64,000 bases of DNA from Mucilaginibacter empetricola (GCF_024808665.1 NZ_JANUBZ010000018.1:1-64000); one strand, 5' to 3'; positions 1 to 10,479 are shown, numbered from the stretch's first letter. Program-made: numbers and translations. Notes: generated by a model not told the origin, from the sequence alone.

Positions 1-47
1 AGGTTATTAACAAAGAAAAAGAAGCAAAAAGAAAGCTTCAACAATAA
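1..47 (+). CDS. Possible C-terminal tail of a gene entering from the left
   Basis: One frame (from base 3) is open from the window edge to a TAA at 45-47 and reads VINKEKEAKRKLQQ, a charged tail of the kind often found at protein C-termini. Another frame is also open to base 81 but is less protein-like. Nothing identifies the product. Bases 48-140 hold no feature I can support. Confidence 0.3.
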   Translation, partial: VINKEKEAKRKLQQ

Positions 48-140
48 TAACAACCTCTATTATTTGTTGATGCCAATCTAAAGGAAATGACAGGGTTTTT
101 TAGATATGAACGAATAGCACCGGCGTTTTTAAATGACTTG

Positions 141-977
141 TTATTTAATATCGTACGCCATATCCAAATTTAAAACAAGGGATCCTTTAACGGTTACCGT
201 ACTTACTGCACCGTCTACATTCATATTAATGATTGTATTATAGCTAATTGGAAAACTATCTTTTATGCTGTAAACCATTTTTCCGCTTCCACTGCCTGCA
301 ATGGTAACCTGCGCCTGTTGAATGTTCATTTTCATGTTAATGGTTTGCGATATATCGAAATAAGCTTTGCCATCTGTAATACTTACCAGGGTATAAACAG
401 CTTTTGAGTCGACACTGCTGTTGCCCATATTCGGCATATTAAAGGGGACGTCCTGTGTAAAGCTCTCGCCCACTTTTATCGGGTGATCTGGAAATTTGAT
501 GTTTTTCTGAACGGTGTTCATCAATTGCAGAGCCGCTTTCCCAGAGCTGTCTGCCTTTTTTCCGCTTATCGAATCTCCCTTTAGTATTCCATCAGCCGAA
601 ACATGGGCATAAACAATTTCTGCAGGCTTTTGTGGGATTGGTATTGGGGTACTCTTACCATTGAGGGTTATGTTAGGCTGTCCAATCTGAAAAGACATTG
701 TAAGCGGAAAGCTATTATCGGCGCCCAGTACGCCGGTTTTTGTTGTTCCGGTTGTATTGAACCCTATATCGGCCACCAGGGGCATAGTAATTCCTTTTTC
801 CTTTAATTTGTCTATAATTTCCTGATTCCCGCTCAAGTCTGCATGAATTTCAGCTTTCATATTCATTAATATGCCATAGGTGCGCTGCGGCATATACTTC
901 ATTTTAAACAAAACGGTTTGTTGTGCGCTAGCTTTTACAGCAATAAATAAAAGCAGCAATGCTGTGATTTTTTTCAT
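141..977 (-). CDS. Exported protein of unknown function (278 aa)
   Basis: A Lys-Lys start, a hydrophobic stretch and an AQQ-type cleavage region at residues 1-19 form a signal peptide, so the protein is probably periplasmic or surface-exposed. The rest is beta-rich with alternating polar and hydrophobic residues and has no catalytic motif I recognise. It loosely resembles the DUF6263-type exported proteins of Bacteroidota, which is only an impression. It follows thiL in the same direction, separated by a hairpin repeat, so it is probably transcribed on its own. Confidence 0.7.
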   Translation of the reverse strand: MKKITALLLLFIAVKASAQQTVLFKMKYMPQRTYGILMNMKAEIHADLSGNQEIIDKLKEKGITMPLVADIGFNTTGTTKTGVLGADNSFPLTMSFQIGQPNITLNGKSTPIPIPQKPAEIVYAHVSADGILKGDSISGKKADSSGKAALQLMNTVQKNIKFPDHPIKVGESFTQDVPFNMPNMGNSSVDSKAVYTLVSITDGKAYFDISQTINMKMNIQQAQVTIAGSGSGKMVYSIKDSFPISYNTIINMNVDGAVSTVTVKGSLVLNLDMAYDIK

Positions 978-1046
978 TTGGTAGGGTTTTTCAAATTAGA
1001 CTTAATAATACATAAAAAATTACAAACAAAATGTGAAAGACATTTT

Positions 1047-1084
1047 CCATACGTCATTGCTTCGTACCTCGCAATGACGTATGG
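1047..1084. terminator. 14-bp stem hairpin between thiL and the exported protein
   Basis: CCATACGTCATTGC at 1047-1060 is exactly complementary to 1071-1084 around a 10-base loop. It lies 20 bases past the thiL stop and could end that transcript, although no T-run follows. The CGTCATTGC core is typical of dispersed intergenic palindromes, so it may be a repeat rather than a dedicated terminator. Confidence 0.5.
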
Positions 1085-1103
1085 TTGATAAAGAAAATCG
1101 AAA

Positions 1104-2156
1104 TTACTCTTCCTTTTTAAAAGCGTTCCATCCTTGGGCGGTTAGGGGGTGCTGGTTGCCGCTTTTTGTTATGAGGTTACAGCCGGCTGCGGGCTCGGTG
1201 ATGTAGCCAATAATGGTGAAGTCCATTTTAAACTTAATTTGGTCGTAGTCGGCTTGCTTAACGGTAAATAAGAGCTCGTAGTCTTCTCCACCACTCAGCG
1301 CGCATATGGTAGGGTCGAGGTTAAACTCGCGGGCCGTTTCAAAAGTCATTGGGTCCAGCGGGATTTTTTCTTCGTATAAGTTACAGCCCTTGTTGCTTTG
1401 TTTGCATATATGCAGAATTTCGGAAGCCAAACCATCTGATATATCAATCATGGCCGTAGGTTTTACATTGATTTCTTTTAAAAGATCAACAATATCTCTA
1501 CGTGCCTCGGGTTTTAACTGGCGCTCTACGATATAATCTTTCCCTTCCAGGTCCGGTTGAATGTTGGGGTTCTCCAAATAAACCAATTTTTCACGTTCCA
1601 GCAATTGCAGACCCACATAAGCGCCACCTAAATCGCCAGATACACAAATCAAGTCACCCTCTTCGGCACCATTGCGGTAAACCACATCTTTTTCATCGGC
1701 ATAACCAATAGACGTTACGCTGATTACCAGGCCCTGTTTTGATGATGAAGTGTCCCCGCCAACCAAATCCACATTATAATTATCGCAAGCCAGGTAAATA
1801 CCTTCGTACAATTCTTCCACTGCATCCACAGGAAATTTGCTCGAAATACCGATAGAAACTGTAACCTGTGAGGCCGTACCATTCATCGCATAAATATCAC
1901 TCAGGTTTACCTGTATGGCTTTGTATCCCAAATGTTTAAGTGGGGTATAGGCTAAATCGAAATGAATACCTTCCAATAATAAATCGGTCGAAATCAGCGT
2001 TTTTTTACCCTCAAAATCCAATACCGCGGCATCGTCGCCAACGCCTTTTATGGTGCTTTTTTGAGTTAGTTTTATGTTTTTTGTAAGATGATTGATCAGG
2101 CCAAATTCACCTAACTCTTCAATGTTTGTCCTGTCTTTATTATCAAAAAGTGCCAT
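1104..2156 (-). CDS. thiL: Thiamine-monophosphate kinase
   Basis: ThiL phosphorylates thiamine monophosphate with ATP to thiamine pyrophosphate, the last step of cytosolic cofactor synthesis. The 350-residue length fits the AIR-synthase-like family. Visible motifs are GVGDDAAVL near residue 39 (Mg/ATP binding), VGGDTSSS in the first domain, and DISDGLASE followed by GGEDYELLF in the second. The ATG at 2156 is followed directly by a family-like N-terminus. No other thiamine gene is adjacent and no TPP riboswitch is apparent upstream. The call rests on motif order and is firm. Confidence 0.95.
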   Translation of the reverse strand: MALFDNKDRTNIEELGEFGLINHLTKNIKLTQKSTIKGVGDDAAVLDFEGKKTLISTDLLLEGIHFDLAYTPLKHLGYKAIQVNLSDIYAMNGTASQVTVSIGISSKFPVDAVEELYEGIYLACDNYNVDLVGGDTSSSKQGLVISVTSIGYADEKDVVYRNGAEEGDLICVSGDLGGAYVGLQLLEREKLVYLENPNIQPDLEGKDYIVERQLKPEARRDIVDLLKEINVKPTAMIDISDGLASEILHICKQSNKGCNLYEEKIPLDPMTFETAREFNLDPTICALSGGEDYELLFTVKQADYDQIKFKMDFTIIGYITEPAAGCNLITKSGNQHPLTAQGWNAFKKEE

Positions 2157-2380
2157 ATTCTTTCTTTTTTTGCCCGCAAAATACCGGACTTATTTTATTA
2201 ACAATTTCCAAAAAATCCGCAACCCGGACAATTTTCTTCGGCGAAGCCGGAAAATTTTTGGCGATTAAAAGGCTTATAAAAATCGCGCAACCTGAACGAA
2301 GATATCCGCCGGAGGCGGGGGAAATTTTTTAGATTTTAGTCCCTCTTATTTTCCTGCTTAATAAACCCTTTAACAAACCT

Positions 2381-2504
2381 TGTCATTTCGAACGATAGAG
2401 AGAAATCTTCTGCGCCAAGTAGAGAAACTATGCAGAGTTGACTATGTATAACGTCGAAGTATGGCGTAAAAGATTTCTCCTCGGTACCCTCGTTCGAAAT
2501 GACA
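2381..2504. repeat. Intergenic inverted repeat with 15-bp arms
   Basis: TGTCATTTCGAACGA at 2381-2395 pairs perfectly with 2490-2504, and the inner segments (gagaaatctt against agatttctc) pair as well, giving a long cruciform. This is the style of dispersed palindromic repeat common in Sphingobacteriaceae. A 72-codon open frame across it is a by-product of the repeat. The rest of the 2157-2569 gap holds only GC-poor sequence and the palindrome below. Confidence 0.75.
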
Positions 2505-2531
2505 AAAAGGTAAATCTTTTTTATTTTTCCA

Positions 2532-2559
2532 TAGCGATGGGTTTTAAAACCCATCGCTA
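2532..2559. terminator. Perfect 28-base palindrome downstream of nadA
   Basis: TAGCGATGGGTT and its exact complement flank a TTAA centre, ten bases past the nadA stop. A nearly identical palindrome occurs at 22624-22650, so this is a repeat that may also act as a bidirectional terminator. Confidence 0.55.
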
Positions 2560-2569
2560 AATTCGATTT

Positions 2570-3562
2570 TTACAATCCCAATTGTGCTGATATTTCCAGC
2601 ATTCTTTCTATCGGTTTTACAGCTTTTACAATAATATTCTCCGGCACTGTTACTTCCGGGTATCCGTTTTTTAAACACAGGTAAAGTTTTTCCAGCGTAT
2701 TACGTTTCATATGCGGGCAATCATTACAAGCGCAATTATTATTTGGCGGAGCCGGAATAAATATTTTATCCGGATTTTCCTTTTGCATCTGGTGTAAAAT
2801 TCCCGCTTCAGTTGCTACAATAAATTCTTTATCGTTGTGCTTGCTGGCATATTTTAATATCCCGGTAGTTGAACCAATGTAATCTGCCATCTGCAAAATC
2901 ACTTCTTCACATTCCGGGTGAGCCAACAACTTAGCTCCGGGGTGACGTTCTTTTAGTTTGGTTATTTTCTCTCTCGAAAATATTTCGTGTACCATACAGG
3001 CTCCATTCCATAAAACCAAATCACGTCCTGTTTTCTTTGCAACATAAGCGCCCAAATTTTTATCAGGCCCGAAGATAATTTTCTGATCTTTCGGTAAGCT
3101 TTCCACAATTTGTACCGCGTTGCTCGATGTACAAACTATATCGCTCATGGCTTTTAGTTCGGCTGTGCAGTTTACATAAGTTATCACCAGGTGATCAGGA
3201 TATTGCTCCTTAAACTTTTTAAACAAATGCGGCGGACAGCTATCAGCCAATGAGCAACCTGCCTTTACGTCCGGCAGTAAAACTTTTTTTGATGGTGATA
3301 AAATCTTGGCTGTTTCGGCCATGAAGTGAACGCCGGCAAAAACGATAATATCGGCATCTGTTTTTGCTGCCTGCTGCGATAATCCCAAACTATCACCAAT
3401 ATAATCGGCAATATCCTGTATGTCAGGATCCTGGTAATAGTGAGCAAGTATAACAGCATTTTTCTCTTTTTTTAATTTATCAATTTCATCAAAAAGATCA
3501 AGGGTTGGATCGATTTCTTCGTCCGCAAAACCCTTCACATTTATTTCTTCAAAAGTATCCAT
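2570..3562 (-). CDS. nadA: Quinolinate synthase A
   Basis: NadA condenses iminoaspartate with dihydroxyacetone phosphate to quinolinate, the second step of de novo NAD synthesis, using a [4Fe-4S] cluster with three cysteine ligands. Visible are the N-terminal [19 protein letters not shown] segment, FMAETAK, the GCSLADSCP region, CTSSNA, the AHPECEE motif and the C-terminal [10 protein letters not shown] cluster. The length (330 aa) is normal. The ATG at 3562 is the first in frame. It is divergent from nadB, its pathway partner, across a 406-base promoter region, which suggests coordinated control. Confidence 0.96.
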   Translation of the reverse strand: MDTFEEINVKGFADEEIDPTLDLFDEIDKLKKEKNAVILAHYYQDPDIQDIADYIGDSLGLSQQAAKTDADIIVFAGVHFMAETAKILSPSKKVLLPDVKAGCSLADSCPPHLFKKFKEQYPDHLVITYVNCTAELKAMSDIVCTSSNAVQIVESLPKDQKIIFGPDKNLGAYVAKKTGRDLVLWNGACMVHEIFSREKITKLKERHPGAKLLAHPECEEVILQMADYIGSTTGILKYASKHNDKEFIVATEAGILHQMQKENPDKIFIPAPPNNNCACNDCPHMKRNTLEKLYLCLKNGYPEVTVPENIIVKAVKPIERMLEISAQLGL

Positions 3563-3968
3563 TTCAACAATTCAATTAATAACAATTACTTTTTATATAT
3601 AAATAAAACTATTGTTATTGGTGTGTTAGTAATGTTTATAAGTAGTTGTAAAATCTACCCTAAATATTTTTTTTAATAATTTATTAACAATTTGCGTGAC
3701 ATTTTTATGACTTATCTAACTGATTTTTAGCTTTCTTTAACTAACAAGTTTTACTTTAAAAACATTTTTGTTAATACTTTATTACTTTCTAAAATGTTAG
3801 CTTTGGCCTTAACAAGGCGCAAAAGTCGGTTAAAAATAGTTAAGATTTGTATCAAAAATGGGAGTTATCAACCATCAAGGTATTTGTTAAGTATTTACTT
3901 ACACAAAATTAACATCTTTTATACCGGTTATTAACAAGCTTATAAAAATTACACATAACAGATATAAT
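3563..3968. promoter_or_regulatory. Divergent promoter region between nadA and nadB
   Basis: This is 406 bases of very AT-rich DNA without an open frame of note, carrying several copies of TTAACAA/TTGTTAA-like words. It must hold the promoters of both NAD-synthesis genes. I cannot assign a specific operator to NrtR, NiaR or another NAD regulator by eye. Confidence 0.5.
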
Positions 3969-5561
3969 ATGACCAGAACTGTTGATTTCCTGGTAGTAGG
4001 ATCAGGCATAGCAGGATTAAGTTTTGCCCTTAAGGCAGCCAAACATGGTAAAGTTCTGATAGTTACCAAATCAAATGAAGATGAATCGAACACTAAGTAT
4101 GCCCAGGGAGGTGTTGCGGTAGTTGTTGATAAGAAGGAAGATTCTTTTGAAAAGCATATAGAAGACACCCTTATTTCGGGTGATGGGCTTTGCGATAAGA
4201 AAGTTGTTGAAATAGTTGTGGAAGAAGGTCCGGAACGAATTAAAGAAATTATTGATTATGGAACCAACTTTGATAAAACTAATGAAGGCTTTTATGACCT
4301 GGCAAAAGAAGGTGGTCACTCAGAATTTAGGGTATTACATTATAAAGATATCACCGGGTTTGAGATAGAAAGATCATTACTGGAGCAAATTCACAGTAAT
4401 CCTAACATCGAAATTTTAACGCATTATTTTGCTGTCGACCTGATAACCCAGCACCATTTGGGCGTATTTGTGGATAAAAGTACCGAAGACATTACCTGTT
4501 ATGGCATTTATGCTTTTAATAACGAAACCAGTAATGTTGAAAAGATACTTTCAAAAGTAACGGTAATGGCATCGGGTGGGGCAGGGCATATTTATTCTAT
4601 AACTACAAATCCTACTATTGCAACTGGTGATGGAGTGGCCATGGTTTATCGTGCTAAAGGTAAGGTTAGGAATATGGAATTTATTCAGTTCCATCCAACA
4701 GCTTTATATAATCCGGGTGAATATCCTTCTTTTTTAATTTCTGAAGCTGTACGTGGTTTTGGTGGAGTGTTGAAAAGAACCAATGGCGAAGAATTTATGC
4801 AAGAGTATGATGAACGTAAATCATTAGCTCCACGTGATATTACTGCCAGGGCCATAGATGCCGAGATAAAAAAATCGGGTGAAGATTTTGTTTATTTAGA
4901 TGTTAGGCATCGTAGTAAAAAAGATATTTTAGCTCATTTCCCGAATATTTATGCTAAGTGTTTAGATATTGGTATTGATATGACCAGGGACATGATACCC
5001 GTAGCACCGGCTTGTCATTATATGTGTGGAGGTGTAATGGTTGATCATGTTGGAAAATCTTCATTATTAAGACTTTATGCCTGTGGTGAGTGTGCGTCAA
5101 CCGGCTTACATGGAGCTAATCGACTGGCTTCCAATTCATTACTTGAGGCTTTAGTATTCGCCCATCGTATTTATGAAGATGCTATCGGTCAATTTGAGAC
5201 TAATGTAATACCCGATAATATACCTGATTGGGATGAAAAAGGAGTGCAGCTATCAAATGAAGATATTTTGGTTACCCACAATGTTAGGGAAATGCAAAAA
5301 GTGATGAACGATTATGTGGGTATTGTGAGATCTGATTTCCGTTTGGAAAGAGCCATGCGCCGCTTAGGTTTATTGCACGAAGAAACGGAAGATTTTTATA
5401 AGAAAACAAAACTTTCCGTGAAACTTTGTGAACTGAGAAATTTAATACAGGTTTCTTACCTGGTTATAAAATCAGCCATGATGCGTAAAGAAAGCAGGGG
5501 TTTGCATTCAACAACTGATTATCCTTTTCATGCAGATAGGATTGAGGATACTGTTTTTTAA
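3969..5561 (+). CDS. nadB: L-aspartate oxidase
   Basis: NadB is an FAD enzyme oxidising L-aspartate to iminoaspartate, which NadA then uses. The 530-residue protein begins with the dinucleotide-binding motif VVGSGIAGLSFAL (residues 7-19). It continues with the SNTKYAQGGVAVV loop, the catalytic-domain segments EFIQFHPTALY and DITARAIDAE, and the C-terminal GLHGANRLASNSLLEALVFAHR typical of the succinate dehydrogenase/fumarate reductase flavoprotein family. Retention of the aspartate-oxidase length and pairing with nadA separate it from FrdA/SdhA. It converges with, and overlaps by four bases, the small membrane protein downstream. Confidence 0.96.
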   Translation: MTRTVDFLVVGSGIAGLSFALKAAKHGKVLIVTKSNEDESNTKYAQGGVAVVVDKKEDSFEKHIEDTLISGDGLCDKKVVEIVVEEGPERIKEIIDYGTNFDKTNEGFYDLAKEGGHSEFRVLHYKDITGFEIERSLLEQIHSNPNIEILTHYFAVDLITQHHLGVFVDKSTEDITCYGIYAFNNETSNVEKILSKVTVMASGGAGHIYSITTNPTIATGDGVAMVYRAKGKVRNMEFIQFHPTALYNPGEYPSFLISEAVRGFGGVLKRTNGEEFMQEYDERKSLAPRDITARAIDAEIKKSGEDFVYLDVRHRSKKDILAHFPNIYAKCLDIGIDMTRDMIPVAPACHYMCGGVMVDHVGKSSLLRLYACGECASTGLHGANRLASNSLLEALVFAHRIYEDAIGQFETNVIPDNIPDWDEKGVQLSNEDILVTHNVREMQKVMNDYVGIVRSDFRLERAMRRLGLLHEETEDFYKKTKLSVKLCELRNLIQVSYLVIKSAMMRKESRGLHSTTDYPFHADRIEDTVF

Positions 5562-5884
5562 AATCTACAATTTGAGCATAATTCAAAAGATAATCCTTGA
5601 ACTATAAAACTTAATATAGTACAAGCTAGCAATATGTATTCCTTTTTTAAGATCGACCAAAAAAGACGGTCTTTTATGAATATGAAAATAGTAGATATAA
5701 ATAAAATTATTAAGCAGGGAATTAAGGCAAAGAGCATATAATCAGTTATTATATAGCCTGACCACGCGCCCATTCCATATGGAAGAAATTTAAATATAGT
5801 TAGTAAGTTGGCTGTAATAAACATCACATTTATTGCTATGGCTATTATGAAGTCTATTCGAATTAAAATTTTTAAGAATTTCAT
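5558..5884 (-). CDS. Small membrane protein of unknown function (108 aa)
   Basis: Three hydrophobic segments at roughly residues 8-34, 47-70 and 83-100 predict an inner-membrane protein. The C-terminus carries two cysteines (CSNC). I recognise no family. The stop overlaps the nadB stop on the other strand by four bases, and the gene starts just downstream of tRNA-Gly on the same strand, so it may be co-transcribed with the tRNA. Confidence 0.55.
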   Translation of the reverse strand: MKFLKILIRIDFIIAIAINVMFITANLLTIFKFLPYGMGAWSGYIITDYMLFALIPCLIILFISTIFIFIKDRLFWSILKKEYILLACTILSFIVQGLSFELCSNCRF

Positions 5885-5897
5885 GTAAGTTTTAGTG

Positions 5898-5970
5898 AGC
5901 GGAAAACGGGATTCGAACCCGCGGCCTTCAGTTTGGGAAACTGATGCTCTACCAGCTGAGCTATTTCCGC
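5898..5970 (-). tRNA. tRNA-Gly (anticodon CCC)
   Basis: The complement folds as a full cloverleaf: acceptor GCGGAAA against TTTCCGC, D-arm AGCTCAGCTGGTAGAGC, anticodon stem TCAGT/ACTGA around loop TTCCCAA (anticodon CCC), and T-arm with GGTTCGAATCC. The discriminator base is T, as usual for glycine. CCA is not encoded. Length is 73 bases. Confidence 0.97.
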
Positions 5971-6182
5971 TTTTGTGCTACTAAAGTATAAAATTTAAAA
6001 CTAAAATTTACTATTCATCTTTAGCATAAAGTAATACCTATTACTTTATGCTTTATATTTTTATGATGGGTTGTTTATAAAACTATAAATGGTTTTATAT
6101 AAAGTATTTACAAAAATATAACACAATTTATGTTATAATAAGCGCAAACGCGCATACTTTAGTAAAAGATAAATAAAACACG

Positions 6183-6704
6183 ATGAGTCAGAAACCAGTT
6201 ATACTGCCGGTTAAAAATAATTTTCCAAAATGGGGTAAGGATTGTTTTATTGCTCCAAATGCAACTTTAGTTGGTGATGTGGTAATGGGCAATAATTGTT
6301 CCGTTTGGTTTAATGCCGTTATTCGTGGTGATGTGCATTATATTAAAATAGGAGACAATACCAATATACAGGATGGTGCGGTTATCCATGCCACTTATCA
6401 ATATGCACCTACCAATATTGGGAGTAACGTTTCTATTGGTCATAATGCGCTGGTACACGGCTGCACACTACATGATCATGTACTGGTTGGCATGGGTGCC
6501 ATAGTAATGGATCATGTAGTGGTAGAAGAATATGTAATCATTGCTGCAGGCTCGGTCGTTTTGGAAAAAACTATTTGCGATTCGGGTTATCTTTATGCAG
6601 GTACTCCTGCAAAAAAAATAAAACCTTTAACGCCCGAACAAAAAGAATTGTTAAAGCGCCTGCCTCAAAATTACATTATGTACTCCGGCTGGTTTATGGA
6701 GTAA
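6183..6704 (+). CDS. Gamma-carbonic-anhydrase-like hexapeptide-repeat protein
   Basis: This 173-residue protein is built of imperfect hexapeptide repeats ([LIV]-G-x4) that form a left-handed beta helix, ending in a short C-terminal helix. Histidines in DGAVIHATYQ, IGHNALVHGC and nearby match the metal ligands of the gamma-carbonic anhydrase (YrdA/PaaY) family. Members act as trimers in the cytoplasm; some are true carbonic anhydrases and others have unknown roles. The stop overlaps by 11 bases the 3' end of the convergent lipoprotein gene. Confidence 0.85.
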   Translation: MSQKPVILPVKNNFPKWGKDCFIAPNATLVGDVVMGNNCSVWFNAVIRGDVHYIKIGDNTNIQDGAVIHATYQYAPTNIGSNVSIGHNALVHGCTLHDHVLVGMGAIVMDHVVVEEYVIIAAGSVVLEKTICDSGYLYAGTPAKKIKPLTPEQKELLKRLPQNYIMYSGWFME

Positions 6705-8337
6705 TTGGTTCTCTTGGTATGGCTAATGGCGTTACCTGATCCCAATTGGGTCGCAGCGTAATTATTGTTGGGTTTATCCAAATATTTTCCGGTTGCTTTT
6801 TCAGCTTAACATTTCCTGAGTCCCATTTGCCGTTATTATTATCGTCATAAACTACCCGCACTTTGTATTTTCCATTAATATAGTTTTTGTAAACAACGGA
6901 GGTGTTTTTATGGATGACATCACTTCGTAATTTAATATCCCTATCAGTAAGTAATTCTACTATGTATGATTTTCCGGTGTCCGGCACAGTTACGGTTAAA
7001 GTCAATAAACTATAATTTTCAGGTTTATCTACATTAAATCTTTTGGTTACTCTTCGGTTTCTATCGCCATAAATATCCGTGAAAGCATCGGCATTAAATA
7101 TCAGGGTATAATTATTAACCTGGTGCCAGCGATATTTTAATTTTAAAAGTCGTGGATTGGCAGTATCTTTTTCAACTGTAAAATTAGTAACGTCGGTTGA
7201 GTCTTCTTTCAAATTAATTAATGAGGCGTCAAAATTTTCGATTGGAAGATTTGCCTTTATTATTAAATCAGTATTTGGGCGTAATTTATTATCGCCAGAA
7301 ATATTGTAAGAAAAAGATAGGTTTCTGGTAAAAGATTCTTTTTTTCCTTTTCTCAGATAAATGGTATCCAACGGTTTGTTGTTGTCAAAAAAAGCAACCC
7401 TTATAGAATCAAAATCCATGCTGCGCATAAATACCATTGCAGTATCATTTGTCTTACTGATATCAACTATTTTTTGCTGATCTAAATTTGGCGGGTAAGT
7501 TATTTTTATGGACGGATTATCCAGTTGCTTATTAAAAGAAAAAAACATTTTTCCATCCAAATCAAATCTCCGGTCTACCAATCTGAATTTAGTGGGAGTT
7601 TGTTTAAATAACCGGAGCTCTACATTTTCGGTATCACGTGTAAGGTGGACGTTGTGTGTTGTAAAGGCTATCAGTTCGTCATCTTTGTCATAAATTTTAT
7701 TTACCGTTTTTTCTTTCAACGCATAAATTTTATAATCGTCGGGATGAAGATTATGTAAAGCAAAATTTCCGGCGGTATCTGTTGTCGTAAAAATCGACGG
7801 ACGCTTTTTTCCAAAATTGGTTGAATCTTGTTTTAGCGTAAACAACATCACAGTTGCTTCTTTCTCGCGGTCACCCGTTAAAGTATTTATTACTTTTCCT
7901 GAAATACTCAACGAGTCGATGTGCGCACCTGTCGAAAAAACATAAGTGAAATTTTTGAGCACGTTCGATTCATTGACATCGGCAATGGCCTTACCAAAAT
8001 TGATAACGTAAGTTGTATTTTTTTCGAGCGAGTCTTTCAACGTAATTACTAAACTCTTTCCTTTGATTTTGTAATCCGGGGTTTTTGTCGGCGTCGGGCT
8101 CATCGTAATTTCAGTGTAAGTATTGCTGAGTTTAAAAAACTCATCAAAATCTAACTGGATAACTTTGGCGTTAAAATGCCGGGTCTCATTTGGCGGAGTT
8201 GCCTTCAATAATTTTGGCGGATCGTGATCTCGCGGCCCACCCTGGGGTAATTGCCGGTTTGCACATCCATAAATGACCAGAGTGAGGCTAAAAAGCGAAA
8301 AAATTGCGACTAAAAATAAGGCTCTTTTATTTGACAT
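6694..8337 (-). CDS. Ig-like domain lipoprotein (547 aa)
   Basis: A hydrophobic signal ends in a lipobox-like LVIYGC with cysteine at residue 25, so it is probably an outer-membrane-anchored lipoprotein. Residues about 30-125 (PPNETRHFNAKVIQLDFDEFF onward) match the bacterial Ig-like (Big_5/SbsA-type) domain common at the N-terminus of Bacteroidota surface lipoproteins. A carboxypeptidase-regulatory-like beta sandwich (SISGKVINTLTGDREKEATVML) follows. No enzyme motif is visible; a structural or cell-envelope role is likely. Confidence 0.82.
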   Translation of the reverse strand: MSNKRALFLVAIFSLFSLTLVIYGCANRQLPQGGPRDHDPPKLLKATPPNETRHFNAKVIQLDFDEFFKLSNTYTEITMSPTPTKTPDYKIKGKSLVITLKDSLEKNTTYVINFGKAIADVNESNVLKNFTYVFSTGAHIDSLSISGKVINTLTGDREKEATVMLFTLKQDSTNFGKKRPSIFTTTDTAGNFALHNLHPDDYKIYALKEKTVNKIYDKDDELIAFTTHNVHLTRDTENVELRLFKQTPTKFRLVDRRFDLDGKMFFSFNKQLDNPSIKITYPPNLDQQKIVDISKTNDTAMVFMRSMDFDSIRVAFFDNNKPLDTIYLRKGKKESFTRNLSFSYNISGDNKLRPNTDLIIKANLPIENFDASLINLKEDSTDVTNFTVEKDTANPRLLKLKYRWHQVNNYTLIFNADAFTDIYGDRNRRVTKRFNVDKPENYSLLTLTVTVPDTGKSYIVELLTDRDIKLRSDVIHKNTSVVYKNYINGKYKVRVVYDDNNNGKWDSGNVKLKKQPENIWINPTIITLRPNWDQVTPLAIPREPITP

Positions 8338-8452
8338 TGTTTTTAAACGCTATAAGCGAGTTTTATATTTTAATGAAGTGTGATATTAAAAAATTTAAAT
8401 AATTGATTTAAAAAGACATTTTATAAAACTTTAATTATCAATTAGTTATAAG

Positions 8453-10318
8453 CTATCTGGAGATGTGAACCATCAAAACTGATATGTCTGATGGTGTAAC
8501 ACCCGAAATTCTGGAAGCTTGCCCCAAAGTGCGTGGTTTTATCTTCATTAATTTTTCACGCGCTTCTTTTGAAAGTGAAGCCAACTGGTGATAATTAAAT
8601 TCGGGGTTGATCTCTTTGTCTTCCATTTTTTTCATGCGGTCAACGATATCCATCTCTTTTTCAAAATAGCTTTCGTATTTAATTTTTATTTCAGCCTGTT
8701 CAATTGTTTCTTTATCATAGGCTGATAACAATTCATTTAGTGATTCATCAGCTTTTCTCAAATCCTCAAATCCAACCTGAGGGCGACTTAGTAAATTAAA
8801 TAATTTGGTGTTTTGATTTAATGCACTTGTTCCTACACTTTCCAATAAACTATTTACTGTTGATGGGTCAATGGATTTTGATTTAGTGTAAGAAACAATA
8901 TCGTCAGAGTTTTTTACTTTGGCTTTTACCTTGTCTAATCTTTCATCACTAATCAAACCTAACTCGTGTCCCATAGGGCTTAACCTGATGTCAGCATTAT
9001 CCTGGCGAAGCAATAAACGGTGTTCGGCTCTTGACGTAAACATGCGGTAAGGTTCTTCGGTTCCTTTAGTTACCAGGTCATCAATCAACACACCGATATA
9101 TGATTCGGATCTTTTCATAATCAGTTCATGCTTATCTTTTAATTTTTGATGTGCATTTATGCCGGCTATGAAGCCTTGTGATGCCGCTTCTTCATAACCG
9201 GTGGTACCATTTATCTGCCCCGCAAAATATAAATTGCTGATCAATTTTGTTTCTAAAGTGAGGCCAAGTTGAGTAGGTGGGAAGTAATCGTACTCAATGG
9301 CATACCCAGGTCTGAACATTTTGGCGTTTTCAAAGCCCGGTATTTGTATCAAAGCTTTGTATTGAATATCCTCGGGTAGGGAAGTAGAGAAACCATTTAC
9401 ATAAATTTCTACCGTATTCCATCCTTCAGGTTCAACGAAAATCTGATGTCTTTCCCGTTCAGCAAAGCGGTTTATTTTGTCTTCAATAGATGGACAATAC
9501 CTTGGACCCAATCCCTTTATCCTTCCGGTAAACATGGGTGACTTCTCAAAGCCTTCTTTTAGGGTTTCATGTACCTTGGTATTGGTATAAGTTATCCAGC
9601 AGCAACGTTGTTCTTTGGCTAGCTCCACATCAGTAAAAGAAAATCTTCCGCGTTCTTCATCACCCCATTGTTCTTCCATCAGGGAGTAGTTTAAGCTTCG
9701 TCCATCAACACGTGGAGGTGTTCCAGTCTTCATTCTACCTGATTCAAAACCCAACTCAACCAGTTGTTCTGTTAAACCTGTGGCTGCTTTTTCGGCAGTA
9801 CGACCCCCGCCAAAACGTTTTTCACCAATATGAATTAATCCATTCAGGAAAGTTCCATTGGTTAATACTACAGCATCTGATTCAATTTCTACACCTAAAG
9901 AAGTACGAACACCTTTAATGGTGTTGTTTTTTACCAACAGGGAAGTCACGGTATCCTGCCAAAAATCTAAAGTTGGAATACGTTCAAGGGCTAATCGCCA
10001 TTCTTCAGCAAAGCGCATGCGGTCACTTTGTGCTCTTGGGCTCCACATAGCAGGACCTTTTGAGCGGTTTAGCATCCTAAATTGTAAAGATGTCTTGTCT
10101 GTTATAATACCAGAGTATCCTCCCAGCGCATCAATTTCTCTTACAATTTGTCCTTTGGCTACGCCACCCATAGCAGGGTTACAGCTCATTTGTGCTATAA
10201 CACCCATATTCATGGTGATTAATAACACGGACGAACCAAGGTTTGCCGCTGCTGCTGCTGCTTCACAGCCGGCATGACCAGCACCTACAACTATTACATC
10301 ATATTTCTTAAACATCAT
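8453..10318 (-). CDS. mnmG: tRNA uridine-5-carboxymethylaminomethyl modification enzyme MnmG (GidA)
   Basis: With MnmE, MnmG uses FAD and methylene-tetrahydrofolate to modify the wobble uridine of several tRNAs. The 621-residue protein starts with [16 protein letters not shown] (FAD binding) followed by the family signatures [11 protein letters not shown] and GALGGYSG-like text. [10 protein letters not shown] and [10 protein letters not shown] sit mid-protein. The C-terminal helical domain contains [14 protein letters not shown]. Either ATG of the leading Met-Met pair could be the start. In many bacteria gidA lies near the replication origin; here the 456 bases upstream carry a parS-like cluster. 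Confidence 0.97.
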   Translation of the reverse strand: MMFKKYDVIVVGAGHAGCEAAAAAANLGSSVLLITMNMGVIAQMSCNPAMGGVAKGQIVREIDALGGYSGIITDKTSLQFRMLNRSKGPAMWSPRAQSDRMRFAEEWRLALERIPTLDFWQDTVTSLLVKNNTIKGVRTSLGVEIESDAVVLTNGTFLNGLIHIGEKRFGGGRTAEKAATGLTEQLVELGFESGRMKTGTPPRVDGRSLNYSLMEEQWGDEERGRFSFTDVELAKEQRCCWITYTNTKVHETLKEGFEKSPMFTGRIKGLGPRYCPSIEDKINRFAERERHQIFVEPEGWNTVEIYVNGFSTSLPEDIQYKALIQIPGFENAKMFRPGYAIEYDYFPPTQLGLTLETKLISNLYFAGQINGTTGYEEAASQGFIAGINAHQKLKDKHELIMKRSESYIGVLIDDLVTKGTEEPYRMFTSRAEHRLLLRQDNADIRLSPMGHELGLISDERLDKVKAKVKNSDDIVSYTKSKSIDPSTVNSLLESVGTSALNQNTKLFNLLSRPQVGFEDLRKADESLNELLSAYDKETIEQAEIKIKYESYFEKEMDIVDRMKKMEDKEINPEFNYHQLASLSKEAREKLMKIKPRTLGQASRISGVTPSDISVLMVHISR

Positions 10319-10403
10319 TTACCTCCATGTTCCACGTGGAACATTATCTTTTTGCTACCTACCAGATGTTCCGCATGGAACATTCTTTATTTGTTGTGGG
10401 TGG

Positions 10404-10479
10404 TGGCATACTGGTATACTCGAAGGAGAGCGCAGAGGACTTTACCCGCGTGCTTCGAGTGTCTCAGTATGACACCCTT
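10404..10479. repeat. Partial copy of the CTCGAAGCATG intergenic repeat
   Basis: The words tgcttcgagtgtctcag and atgacaccc match the ends of the longer elements at 22330-22460 and 24566-24695. This copy lies between two parS-like sites. Confidence 0.6.

Noticed and set aside
2336..2554. 72-codon open frame on the minus strand
   Set aside because: It is a translation of the inverted repeat and palindrome downstream of nadA, without protein-like composition.
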